A stretch of 37,891 nt of DNA, from the NCBI RefSeq assembly GCF_000315625.1, contig NW_005434661.1, positions 1,021,871 through 1,059,761 of the forward strand, read 5' to 3'. This document shows positions 25,007 through 35,808 of this stretch, one piece after another. The notes under the pieces are model-generated. The model saw nothing but the letters and a program-made list of their open reading frames with translations. It ran no database searches and had not been told where the DNA came from. Source of the stretch: Guillardia theta CCMP2712 (Eukaryota > Cryptophyceae > Pyrenomonadales > Geminigeraceae). The translations under genes were made by a program, and so were the position numbers. How positions within the stretch are numbered: position 1 is the first letter of the stretch; every line of letters begins with the position of its first letter.

Positions 25007-26360
25007 ATGCTGCGCAAGCTGACAATCTTCTGCGGTGAGTGAAGGAGATGTCGGCAGACCCAAGGTCTTGACCATGGGCAGATCAGAGTCAGCTATCAAA
25101 GCTGATCATCTGTGAAATGCGCTTCTCTCTGTCCTGCTTTGCTTCGCGCTTCTCTTGACTTGGCATCGCAGGAATCGCCCTCGCATCCGCCTTCTCTCCT
25201 GCTCCCCTGGCTCCTGGCCTCCGCTCGGCAAGATATCAGCGCGCAGTCACCCGCCATGCTGTCAGCCCTAAGATGGTGTGGGGAGACAAGGACTACTTGA
25301 TCGCTCCCTCCATCCTGTCTGCCGACTTTGCCAAGCTCGGCCAGGAGGTCGACAACGTCCTGGCTGCAGGAGCAGACGTTGTGCATTTCGACGTCATGGA
25401 CAACCACTACGTTCCCAACCTGACCATTGGTCCCATGGTCTGCAAGGTAGCTCCTGCTATCGTGATGCCTTGGCGTGCTGAGATGAATGTAGGCTCTTCG
25501 TAACCATGGTGTGACTGCACCCATCGACGTCCACTTGATGGTTCAGCCCGTGGATCGCATCATCGGCGACTTTATCGATGCTGGTGAGCATGGCAAGGCT
25601 AGAATGATCCGATCTAAGTTGTTTCAGGTGCCTCCTACATCACCTTCCACCCGGAGGCCTCAAACCACATCGATCGCACTCTCGCCATGATCCGTGACGG
25701 AGGATGCAAGGCTGGCTTGGTTCTCAACCCAGCTACCTCCCTCGACTACTGCAAGTATGTCATGGACAAGATCGACATCATTCTCCTCATGTCTGTCAAC
25801 CCTGGATTTGGAGGACAGAAGGTCAATGTTCTTGGAACTGAACGCCGTTGCTTACCATTACATAGTTCATCCCCTCGGTGCTGGAGAAGGCCAAGGAGGC
25901 TCGCAAGTTGATCGATGCTTCTGTGAGAGTAGAAGATGATTGAGTCTTATCTCACTGGTGGGATGGCAGGGATATGACATCCGCCTTGAGATCGATGGTG
26001 GCGTTACCGTCGACAACATCAAGCAAGTTGCTGAGGCAAGTCTGGTTTATCTGCTTTCTCTCTCTTCTCTCTTCTCTCCTTCGAACTTTTCTGTGGCTCC
26101 TCTGAGTATTAGCTGCTTGCTTGGCTGATTCTGATGCAGTGCGGTGTCGACATGTTTGTTGCTGGAAGCGCTATCCTCAAGGAGCCTCGCACTCAGGTCC
26201 TGTGCAGCACGCGCAGACAGTCTTCTCTTACCTGACTGGCAGGATGCATACAAGACTACCATCGACAAGATGGTAAGTCTTTCGATCTTATCTTTTCTGT
26301 CTTGTGATTCCTATATACTCGCAGCGCCAGCAGCTTGCGTCCGCCAAGGTTGCCAAGTAA
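25007..26360 (+). CDS. rpe: Ribulose-phosphate 3-epimerase, plastid-targeted, 277 aa
   Basis: Interconverts ribulose 5-phosphate and xylulose 5-phosphate in the Calvin cycle and pentose phosphate pathway. Nine exons: 25007-25034, 25172-25446, 25493-25583, 25628-25821, 25866-25922, 25970-26035, 26140-26196, 26243-26272 and 26325-26360 (stop TAA). The ATG at 25007 gives [16 protein letters not shown], a signal peptide, then [17 protein letters not shown] as transit peptide. The ASAF junction is the classic mark of import into complex red plastids. The enzyme motifs are complete: [49 protein letters not shown] and FVAGSAIL. The intron 26036-26139 starts with GCAAGT, a consensus GC-AG intron. GC-rich island 3 lies upstream. 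Confidence 0.95.
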
Positions 26361-27018
26361 ATAGGACAGGAGAGAAGGATGTTAAAGTTATTGTTAGAGC
26401 ATTCAGTGAAATGCGGCCCCTGACTCTCGATTGTTGACTTTGAATTGCCTCCGTGCAAGCGATGCGTCCCGGCATAAGCGGCAGCCTCGGAATGTTTCTC
26501 AACATGGACCCGGAAGCCTATGATCATCACTTTGAACTGCACTGCCGCAGCGCACTGCACACTGGCCAGGCTGCCGGAAGGTCCGTGGGCATCGTTATGC
26601 ACTCCGAGGCTCAGTATTTTGAAGTTCTCACCGTACCACATCACGGCAGTTAGTCACTGAGTCCGCCGGCCGGCGGCGGTCGGACCGTACAGCACCCTCA
26701 GCACTGGGTCATGATGCCCGGCCGCTCTGCGGCACTTTCTGAGCTGTCACGGTGGCTGACTCGGATCAGTGAGTCAGGCCGGGCAGCCTATTGCTTCCGG
26801 ACCGGGCTCGCCTCAGAGCCCAAACGGGGCCGGGCCCGGGGCGCGCGGGCGCGGCCCGGACCGAACTGGGGCTGCGAGTGGGACGAGGGTCAGTTTTCCT
26901 GCGGCCCCCAGTTGGTCACGGGATGCAGGAACGCGTTAGGGGAGGAGAGTGGCAAGGAACAGCAGCAGCCGCTTCGTCTAGTGCTTATGGGAAGACGTTT
27001 CACATACAGACATGCACA
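26361..27018. other. GC-rich intergenic island 4, upstream of the methyltransferase gene
   Basis: Bases 26640-26910 are strongly GC-rich. They carry TCACTGAGTCC, GGACCGTACAG, CAGTGAGTCAGG and GGGCCCGGGGCGCGCGGG-type runs, the same words as in the island at 6540-6960. The stretch 26361-26640 holds nothing I recognise. The ATG of the next gene follows about 110 bases after the block. Confidence 0.45.
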
Positions 27019-28393
27019 ATGAAGCGACTGGTTGCAACATCCCTGGCCTTGCTCCTTTACTCTAGTCCGATCGTTTGTTTCACTCCCTTGAATGCTCCCA
27101 CAAGGATTCGCTTTCGCGCTGCGACACTGAATGTTCATCATAGCTTAGCGATGAAACGACACGTACCTCGATCGTCCCGTGGACAAGACAGTGAACCGGA
27201 AAGCATTGAAGTAGACCATGATGGCATTCCGAAGATTGGGCGCTTGAAAAATGTTGTCAGGCAGACAAGAGGCGACATAGTGGGTACGAGGGGGTCAGTC
27301 AAAGTGCAAGGAAAGGGATGGGACAACATTCTCCCTAAACCTCCGACGATTCGAGTAGCAGGAGGAACAGCAAAAGGAAGAAAATTGAACAGACCTGAAG
27401 TTTATCTACGGCCGATGATGGGCAAGGTCAAGGAGGCGCTCTTTTCCATCTTGACAGAGTTTGACGTCCTGCGAGATGACGCGATTGCGCTCGACACCTT
27501 TGCTGGGTAGACTCAGACAAGCTTTTGTTCACGGTCGTGAGTATCCTATTGGCAGGTGTGGCAGCGTTGGTATAGAGGCGTTGAGCCGAGGAGTCGGTAA
27601 GTGGATATCACCTATTACCACGATGTGCTGATTGCACTTTTTTGCAGGCAAGGCGGTGTTTGTAGATTACAGCAAGGAAGCTTGCAACACAATCAGAGGG
27701 AATCTCGAAGTTTGCGAGTTTGAGGACAGAGGTATTTGAACTCTTTCTTCAGTTGATGGAAATCAATGCTTTTTGTGCACCAGGGATGGTTGTTTGTTCA
27801 AAAGCTGAGGCAATCTACGACGACCCCGTCCAAGTTTTGGCAAAGGTACAATCTGCATGTTAAATGCTTGAATTTACAAAGTTTAAAAGATGGGAGGGAA
27901 GGGATTCGATCTTTTGACGATGACACCGCCGTACGAGGAGGTAACAAAGTCGTGATGCCATTAGCGCCTGAATTCACAAATATGGCTAGGTCGATTATGG
28001 TGATCTGCTCGGAAGGATAACCAAGGTCAGAGATTTTGATCATATCAAGGAAACCAAGCGAATTCATGGTCACTAACAATGGTGCAGTCGGAGCATTTGA
28101 TGAATGATGGATGCATCGTTGTTGTCGAGTATCCCATTGAGCTTGGAAGCTTACCACCCGTAGGTCTCAAATCGAATGTCAATCTGCCTAAACTTGCTAT
28201 CAGGTGGTAGGAAATCGATTGGTTGGCATGAGGAATCGCAAGTACGGGAGGACTATGCTTGCTATCTACGCTTGCAACCCTGTGCGTTCGTTGATTGATG
28301 AGAATGCATGCCACCTCTCCTCACTTCACACAGGGGTCCAATATGGAGCCTCGGCCACAAGAGTTCGGCACACTGCGCCTAGACTACCTTTAG
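27019..28393 (+). CDS. rsmD: RsmD-like 16S rRNA guanine-N2 methyltransferase, probably plastid-targeted, 323 aa
   Basis: In bacteria RsmD methylates G966 of 16S rRNA with SAM; here the likely target is plastid ribosomal RNA. Nine exons: 27019-27506, 27556-27596, 27648-27731, 27784-27845, 27890-27940, 27990-28025, 28088-28159, 28204-28281 and 28334-28393 (stop TAG). The N-terminus MKRLVATSLALLLYSSPIVC followed by FTPLNAPTRIRFR is a signal plus Phe-led transit peptide. Family blocks follow in order: RVAGGTAKGRKL, RPMMGKVKEALFSIL, LDTFAGCGSVGIEALSRG (SAM site), AVFVDYSKEA, LTMTPPYEEVDY and GRTMLAIYA. The catalytic (D/N)PPY motif appears as TPPY, which is notable. About 100 residues after the leader have no known domain. 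Confidence 0.87.
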
Positions 28394-28564
28394 AAGCTGT
28401 TGGTGAAATGGCCGGAAATCTATTTTGCAGTACAACGTTGAGCTCTTGCCAAGTTTTCGCTCTTTCCCCATATCTCCATGAAACATGTTTACCCCTGCTT
28501 TTCTGTTTGAGACAATTTATGATTCGCATCGAAATTACTCGGAGATTGCTGCCACGCTCAAGAT

Positions 28565-28946
28565 TTACAAGGAGTTGTCAAGGCCAGGGCCAGGGAAGCT
28601 ACGTCCCGGCAAGTTCTGCAAAAGCTATCAACTTTTGCATCTCAGGAATAAAGTTGAATCCTACCCATGCAGAGACGTTGTCCCAGTTCTGCATGCCCAT
28701 GGACGGGCGAATGTGATCGAGGTTGTCCTGCATCAGCGAGTGAGACCAACAACGAGATCCGGCTCCCCGCCCCGATACCAAGTGCTGCCAGGTGGGGCTC
28801 CAGAGCTCGTTGAATCCCATAGGATACGAGCTGTCACCGTAGGCCGGGTCGGTGGTGAAGTTGTAGGTGACATTGTCATCCCATGAGCCCGGAGTCTCGA
28901 AGGGAGCAGAAGCTAGCATAGTTCCTGGAAGAATCTTGAAGAGCAT
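28565..28946 (-). CDS. Unrecognised 93-aa protein, possibly incomplete at the 5' end
   Basis: Three exons, 28779-28946, 28665-28727 and 28565-28615 (stop TAA), joined in phase 0 by introns with clean GT-AG ends. The intron ending at 28728 removes an in-frame segment. The sequence is rich in Trp, Asn, Asp, Pro and Tyr (GSWDDNVTYNF, MGFNELWSPTWQHL, MGMQNWDNVSAW) and starts MLFKILPGTMLASAPF. The leader is short and could be a targeting sequence with an ASA-type junction, or the ATG could be internal, because a splice acceptor (TTGCAG) lies four bases upstream of it. No family recognised. It converges with the RsmD-like gene, whose stop is 171 bases away. Confidence 0.5.
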
Positions 28947-31005
28947 AATTCTGCAAGACCAAATAAATGTCAAAAGTGGCAATACATCGATCGATTTCGA
29001 TGCAGGAAACACGCAATGCAGAAAAACTTTCCGAGAGTTGCAACGAAACAAAAACTTGCTCACAAATAAATGAAAGAAATGCTTTTTTCCCATTCTACTC
29101 CACAGATCACCTCCCGAGAGTTTGGATATAATTGGGACAGGTTCAATCCGAGGCAGACAATTAACAGATGAAGCAGACGACAAAATCTCTTTCAAGAACC
29201 AGGAAAAATGACAACTCAATTCTTCCAGAAAGCAAAATCCTCCAGGAAATATCACCCACAAGAGCTGCGTGATATCAACGAGTATTGTAGGGAAACAGAG
29301 AAACACAAAAAAAACCAAACATGCAAAGCAACAGGTGGACGAGGTTATGAAAGCAAGCAAAAATAATATCATTAGAACGTGGTTCGCAACAGCTGCGTTC
29401 AGCAATGTTATCACATAACATGTTTTGGCCATACCCTCTTGTGTTGTTATGATTTGGACGGTGGGTTGTCGAGTTTCGATACCCTATCCTTGAGAAGGGG
29501 TACTCACTGAATTCGATACCATGCACCTATTCTAATTTTTCATAGTATACCATATAATGAAAGGGATAAGTGTAATGCTCACTCAAACCCAATTTGCTTT
29601 ATCAAGGGTGGAGGGTGGGGGTGGGAGATCAAACGGAGGGTAGGGAACCCCATGGCTCTTCGCGCTGTACAACGAAGGGTTGAATGGGTAGTTACAAGAC
29701 GGTTACAATACTCAACATCTAATTAGAGTACCCGGCGCTGCCTGGTTATTACCACTAGGTGATCATGGCACAGCAAGCCGGCCCGCCTCAAGTTGGACAT
29801 AATAGTACCAAAAGGTACGAGTACAAAAACCAGGTTTTCCTTCGAACAGCCTGCACCACCCACCCCCAGACATTAGACATGGGGTGACTTCACAACTTCG
29901 TGTTGCGAGATGTGATTTATATGCTCACCACCTCTGATATTTACTGGGCAAGGTAATAAGTCCAGATGAGCAGGCTGCCATGTTTCGACTTTCGCGTTTC
30001 CGATAAAGCCCCCACCCCCTGCCACATGTAGGAGTTGTATGTTGTCAGCAGACGCTTTCAGGAGGGTGGTATCTCCAGGAGATTTGATGGGTGTAGGTAG
30101 TCAACCGCGTCAGCTCGCTCATTCCGAAGGTGAAGGTGACCGTGTACAAGGTTATAGTTGTGACCTTTGTTTTTAAGAAATTACTTTATAACCCACCCTT
30201 TTAAACCGCCGCGAGTTCATTTCCGTCCGATCCGATGTCATGGAGCTTTCGCGAGTGTTGAGAAATGATTTGAAGGTGAATATCTCAATTCTGCCTACCC
30301 CCACCCCCTTAATTCCAGTGATATTCTGCTACAGTTGAAATTACAACTGAAAGATCAAACGGCAACTTCAAGTCCATTTTATATCTTTTTACAAATATTT
30401 TTTTTGAAATCTTTTAAATTTATTTGTAAGTTTTAGGCACCCATATGTAGTAAAGTAGGTACCAACCTATCACAACTAAAGTGGGGTGGTAGGGGTACCT
30501 TCTTGGAAGGGGACTGATCCTGGAGATGATTGAATTCAGGTCGGGACGGGGGTATATCTACCGTTCAGACGGGGTTAAATCCACCAGATGCTCGGATGTA
30601 GAGATATGAGGGGTAGGGGTAGGTAGTCAGTACAGAGAAGGATTTTTTTTTTTGATGCCTGCTCATCGGAATACCCGACAGAGGTTCTTGGCACCTGGTC
30701 TCTCAAAGCTCACATGGTTGAATGCCCTCCCCTGACGAGCTCTCCCTCTCGCTCCCTCCTTCTCTGTCTTTTGCATCTCACCTCTCGTCTCGCCTTGTTT
30801 GCCATCCTCTGCAGATCTTTCTCCAGCTCTCACTGCCTCATTTTGTTTGTCGCATTTCGTAATATTCAGATCTTGCCTAGATTTTCGTATGTCTAACCAA
30901 TTCATTTACAATGCTATGCATCATCTTTCCTCCATCTCTACTGACTCCTTGCTACTGCATGTTTAGGGTTTTGCACTCCATTTATCCACCACAAGTTCGC
31001 TCGCG
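28947..31005. other. Long intergenic region, AT-rich with G-rich patches
   Basis: Any upstream exons of the 93-aa gene would lie in 28947-29450. From 29460 to 30650 the plus strand has scattered GAAGGGGTACTC, GGTGGGGGTGGG, GTAGGGGTACC and GGGGTAGGGGTAGG words, similar to those at 13820-14110, separated by AT-rich DNA (30350-30450). A run of eleven T (30643-30653) follows AAGGA. The stretch 30660-30960 is CT-rich and probably leads into the next gene. No gene or terminal inverted repeat was recognised. Confidence 0.5.
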
Positions 31006-31667
31006 ATGAGATGCTTGTTTTGGATCCAGGGCCTGATTCGTTCTTTCCAGGGATCAGCCGAAATGGAAACCAAGTCTCTGGAGATGTCAGATGCTGCTGC
31101 ACGTTCGAGATCAAACATTACGATTGAAACTGCTCGTGCAATATATGCGCAAAGGCACTCGAGTAAGAGTTCTCCGAAGTCTAGCTCGGAGCTTGCAGCA
31201 CTGTATCATGTGAGCTCGAAAGCAGTGAGGGACATTTGGGTATTTTGCTTTGTCAGTTATGCTGTAATCTTATCGTGCTATCACAGAATAGACGAACCTG
31301 GGCGCATGCCACCGCGTGTCTCTGGACAGATTCAGAGAAGGACAGATATGTCCGGGACAAGATGGGAGAGTCTTTTTGTCGTTCCAGTTCTTCGTGCAAC
31401 ATCGAGATTCCTGCCTGTGCTCTGAAACGTCCAGGCCGCCCAGTCGGGTCCAAGGATTCTAAGCCGCGTAAAAAACGTGCAACAGAGTCAGATGAAGGAG
31501 TTGAATATGGAAATTCACAAGAGGAGGCTATGTCAGACGAGGGGTGGGATGCCCTCCCTTCATCCAAGTGGTCAAAGATATCATTGACATGGTTAACGAT
31601 GTCCTCTTTGTTCGAAGAAGCTCTAGATCATGTGCAAGGGGAGCAGGGTTATGTCCAGAGCAGTTAA
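31006..31667 (+). CDS. Helix-turn-helix and AT-hook DNA-binding protein, 204 aa
   Basis: Two exons, 31006-31239 and 31287-31667 (stop TAA), joined in phase 0 by a 47-base intron. The first exon carries TARAIYAQR followed by SSELAALYHVSSKAVRDIW, which has the spacing of a helix-turn-helix recognition unit. After the splice NRRTWAHAT continues it. Further on, RPGRPVGSKDSKPRKKR is an AT-hook (GRP core in basic surroundings). The rest is acidic (SDEGVEY, SDEGWD). It is probably a nuclear DNA-binding or chromatin protein; the target is unknown. An internal ATG at 31063 (METKSLEMSD) is an alternative start, since CAG precedes GGATCAG and the first residues (MRCLFWIQGL) look unlike the rest. Confidence 0.65.
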
Positions 31668-31920
31668 AGCAAGCCCACTACTGCGTGTTTTGTGCAGTCA
31701 AATTCTTGATGTGTCTTTCAATTTTCAAGTGCCAGGTCTCGAGAGTTTGAAATTTTTCGTTTTGTTGTAGAGTAGATAAATACAAAGCTATCTCACTAAT
31801 AAAGTGTCTGATTGATACTTTGTAGTGATCGATATATGACATTTGAGCATCTCATCTTCACAGTCTTGGCCAAAATATTCAACAGCTCACGCTTTGCTGT
31901 GGTCAACTCCATCATTGAAG

Positions 31921-34900
31921 TCACCGTGACTGGAGAATACCTGTGAGACATCCGTGTAGTTCGTTTCGATAAAGTTTTTGCTTTAGATCCTGCATGTGGC
32001 AAGGGAGTCTTCAACAATTAACTCAGCTGGGTAATTTTGATGAAGCACCTGTTGCTTTGCTGGCCTGACAGCAAGTCATTTCTCACTAGTGACGCAGCGC
32101 AGCAAACCTGAGAAAGCTTCTCCAAGAGTCTCTCACGTTCAGCATTCCACGCTTGCCTTTCATTCGCCCTCTCTGTCTCCATACTTGCAATCGCTCTGAA
32201 AGGAAATTCGTCACGATGAGCATATTAGAAGTAGAAACTATACAGCGAGGTATCCTCGTACTTCGTTTTCATGTCTGCCAGCGATTGTTTGTAAAGCTCT
32301 GCCTTTTCAATAAACTCTTGGTTTTTTCTCTCCTAAGTTGTTCATCAGTCACCCTCTCTTCATTTTGATTTAGAGATTACTGAGAAGCTTTCTGAAGCCG
32401 TGAGTTTGGAAAGCAGTGCTTTGATTTCTTCTTCTCGCTTTCGGAGACAGGTACAGTTTTCTTGTAAGGATTTCTCCAATCTAGCGTTCGTTTCCTGCAG
32501 CAAAGAAACTTCCAAGGTCCTTGCCTGGAGATTCTGGCTGCAAACGAACAGCTTGACGACGCTGTCTGCTCTCTCGTCACGAAGGATTTTGCGAGATGCC
32601 AAAGTAAAGCAAAGCTCTTGCAGGACAAGTTCGATTCTTCTTACAAATTCGTCGATGAGTCGATAGAATCTTTCATATTCAAAGATATTTTCTCTCAACA
32701 ACGATTTTTCCATTTTGATACGATTCAAGTCTTCATGTGCTCCTCTCATTCGAAACGAAATCTTCCGACAGGATTCGTCGTAATCAGCAGCTTGCCTTCT
32801 AGTTTGTTTAAGTTCCTTCTCAAGCATGTTGTTGGTGTCAAGCATCTGATTTAGTCTCAAGCTCAATGCAGCGTTTTGTTTTTGGCTTGTATCAAGTTGC
32901 TGTCTTATTGCGAATAGCTCAGCATTGGATTTCTCGTATACCTTCATCATGTTTGAGTTACCCGCTTCAACGTTGTTCAGACGAGACACCAAGAGGGCAT
33001 CAGCCGCTTTTCTTTCCGAAGACATCAGCTCATTCATTCTGTTCATCTGGTCCATCATCGACTTGTGGATGTTCTCTTGCGATGTTGACATCTGCCGTTT
33101 CAAGTCTTCGCTTTGAAGTGAAACAGCAGCAAAAGCCTGAACCCCAGCAATCATCCTCCACGCAATCCCAGTGAGCGCATCTCTTCCGCTCGTGATATCT
33201 GATTTGAGCAGTGACATATTGTTCTTTATCATCGACGACTGTTTCTTGATAGCGAGAGACTGGCGTCTGATCTCCGACACATTTCTGCTCTCCTTTCGTG
33301 CAGCTTGCTCAATCACCCTCTTTAACGTTTGCCTTTGCAAAAGGTGCAGGGCAAGGTTATCCTCGACCGATCTGGAAACACCTGCGAGGATAGTTCCTAG
33401 CTTTTGCAGTCGTTCTTCAAGTACTATCATTTCATCTCGAGCAGCCCGTTCAGATGCTTCAAACAAAGACACCATCTCCTGCTGTTTCTCAATATGAGCT
33501 TGTTTTAAGCTTTCTGTAACTTCCTCAATTTGCATTGCTTTCTCCAGCTTAAATTGTTCTACCTCATGAGCATTTGAGTCAAGCTGTTTGAGCAAGGTCG
33601 CTTCCCGGATGCTATATAAAGACTGTTCTTGCAGCAGCTGATGATTTTTAGAGGAGATGTCGGATACGATGCAATCAAAACAGCGCAGTAGCGTTTCGAC
33701 CAGGGTGTCAACAATTGGATCCAGGAGGAGAAGTAAGGCTTTGCTTTGATCATCTATACAGCTTTCAACGCCCTGCACCCACTGCCCTGTCAAACGTTCC
33801 TGCAAAATGTTGAATGAAAAATCGTCTTTGCTCCAAGATTGAAGCTTGTCCACGATAAACGCAAGCTTTGAATTTACCATAGTCTCAAACGAGCTTTGCA
33901 ATTTCATGTTTAGAGCATCATTTAAACGCGTGTTTATTCTCTCAAACGAGAGGAGCAGATGCTTGGTAACGTCCAAGTACCCATCTTCAAAATCTTTCAA
34001 TTCGTGCAAGATGATTTTAAGCTCTTCAGTGCAGTGATACAATTTCGCTTGTAATTTTGTTGAGTTGTCTCGCAATTCATCTATTTCAATTGTGCTCTGT
34101 AGACAGATCTTATTATGCGATTGTTCAAGCACTCTCTTGGATTCCTCTTGAGTTGCTATCATCAAGTTGATTTCTTCCTCCAGCAGCTTTACTTTCGACG
34201 TTTCTTCCTGCAGACAAGAATACAGCTCTTCAATATTTTTTCTGAAACTATTGTTTTGTTCTCGCAGCCTATTGGTTTCTCTGGTTGCCCCTGCATTCGT
34301 GTCGAGCAGTTGAGCTTGCAAATCACTTATTGTGGTTACAGCATCCTCAAGCTGCCTTGTCAATTCCACAACACTTTCATGATGTCTGCTGCTTTGCTGG
34401 TCAAGCTGCAGCTTCAATTCAGCAAGTTCCTTGCTGTTTTCCTCTAGCTCGTCTTTCAGGTTACGGATAACAATGACGTGCTCTTCGACGGTCTGTAAGA
34501 GTTTTACGTTTTCCACTTTCATCAAAGACTGCATTGCCATGGCTTTGGAATATTTATCCTGTAAGATCACGGTTTCCTGATTTTCATTGGAGAGCTGAGC
34601 AATAGTTTGCTGCATGATGCTGACATTGCTCCTTGCCATGTCAATTTCACGATGCGATGCTTTCACTTGTATTTCTGCAGTTTCCAGCCTTACATGCAAA
34701 TCTTCGATTGTCTGATGCTTCGCTTGAATTTCAGCAGAGAGATCGAAACATTCCTCTTGTAGCTGTTTGATTCGATTTGTCTGTGCCTTAAGCATCGAAT
34801 TAGCAACTTTCATCTTTTCTCTTTCATCTGCCAGTGCGTTTTCTGTTTGATTGAGTCGAATGAGCAGCACCTCCAGATTTGTCTGCAAGGATCAGATCAT

Positions 34901-35311
34901 CAGTCGATGTCAGCTATCCTCATGTTGCAAAGTACTTACCTCATCTATCGCCTGTTGTTGAGAGTGATTTTTCATCGTATTCAAAGCATTTGCTCGATCA
35001 TTGGAACTTGGCGACCAAAACACAGATATCTCGTTCTCATCCATATGATTTCCTACGATGTAACTTGTCTGCGGTTGTTTTTGCCGCGTTGGTCGACCAA
35101 ATGAGGAATCGAAAATGATTGCTTGTTTTGTATAGCTGAGTGTTTTCTCGGAAAACTTGGATTCATTTCTAGGTGACTCTATTTCCTTGGTGAGTTCATC
35201 TTCATCTCCCGACCTGTCAAGATCTAATGACGCGATCTCAACACCTCGAATCCAACACTCTTTCAAGATATTCATCGACTTCTCAGTCTCGCTCTCCCTA
35301 CTTTCTGCCAT
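31921..35311 (-). CDS. Large coiled-coil protein, about 1039 aa
   Basis: Five exons in coding order: 34940-35311, 32381-34882, 32244-32332, 32108-32195 and 31921-31989 (stop TGA); all phases agree. The ATG at 35311 is the first in frame. The first 124 residues are charged and likely disordered. The 2502-base second exon encodes almost continuous heptad-like helix rich in Glu, Gln, Leu, Lys and Ser (NKICLQSTIEIDELRDN, LTRQLEDAVTTISDLQAQL, NERQAWNAERERLLEKL). A less charged stretch near its middle (LLLLLDPIVDTLVETLLR) breaks the coil. Such proteins are usually cytoskeletal, centrosomal or Golgi tethers; nothing here decides which. Reading on without the 32333-32380 intron would end eight codons later at 32360. 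Confidence 0.8.
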
Positions 35312-35373
35312 TCATTCAAGCATTGAATGAAACTTGAAAAGGGGTCAAGTCATAGAGTAAAACTTGAAAAGGA

Positions 35374-35390
35374 TTTTTTTTTTTTTTTTT
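35374..35390. repeat. Poly-T tract (17 T)
   Basis: Seventeen T after AAAAGGA, 22 bases before the telomere-type array. The short sequence AAACTTGAAAAGG occurs twice just before it (about 35329-35341 and 35360-35372). A similar AAGGA plus T11 occurs at 30639-30653. Confidence 0.9.
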
Positions 35391-35412
35391 AGCAATAGGT
35401 TTTAGCCCGGAG

Positions 35413-35473
35413 TTTAGGGTTTAGGGTTTAGGGTTTAGGGTTTAGGGTTTAGGGTTTAGGGTTTAGGGTTTAG
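35413..35473 (+). repeat. Interstitial telomere-type array (TTTAGGG)n
   Basis: Eight perfect TTTAGGG units plus a partial unit. TTTAGGG is the plant-type telomere repeat also used by many algae. The G-rich strand runs left to right, so a chromosome end would lie to the right, yet 2.4 kb of gene-like sequence follows. It is therefore an internal telomere tract, a subtelomere boundary, or a mis-join. Confidence 0.95.
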
Positions 35474-35583
35474 GAGCCGGCCCTTAGTAAGAGCATGCTG
35501 CCCTGCGGCGCGTAGGGAGAGCGCAAGGGGACCGGTGGAAGCTGCGAGCAAGAGGTTCGTATAGTTCAAACAGCTTTCTAAGC

Positions 35584-35793
35584 ATGGTACTACAGTATGA
35601 TGAGAGCGTTCGCAACCTGCTGTATCGGAGATCATGCCCATACACTCAGGGTGAGCGCTCCGGAGGCCACGTCGAGGAGGCCGCCGACCTCGTCGAGAAG
35701 GTGAAGAACTTCACCAAGCGTTATCCGAATAGTCGGACAGCTTATGCTTGCAGAGCTGAGCCGGGGGGGATGCACTCCCGACGCTATCGCTGA
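35584..35793 (+). CDS. Short ORF of unknown function, perhaps a broken 5' exon of the next gene
   Basis: An ATG-started frame of 69 codons (GHVEEAADLVEKVKNF, then a tail ending RRYR) begins 110 bases after the telomere array. It is in the same frame as the ORF at 35809 and is separated from it only by a TGA and five codons. A run of seven G (about 35764-35770) lies just before the stop; a one-base change there would instead give a frame reading GCTPDAIAEAIR. I cannot tell whether it is a separate gene, an exon, or a decayed or mis-sequenced part of the following gene. Confidence 0.3.
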   Translation: MVLQYDESVRNLLYRRSCPYTQGERSGGHVEEAADLVEKVKNFTKRYPNSRTAYACRAEPGGMHSRRYR

Positions 35794-35808
35794 AGCCATC
35801 CGCTCGAC

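Noticed and set aside
28204-28716. Extending the RsmD-like reading frame to 28716 without the last intron
   Set aside because: The added residues are not RsmD-like and run antisense to the 93-aa gene; a clean GTGCGT...CACAG intron gives a short normal end.
32360-34888. Reading the large coiled-coil exon as a complete 842-codon gene
   Set aside because: Its apparent start is a TTG inside a splice acceptor, and both ends join cleanly to further coiled-coil exons.
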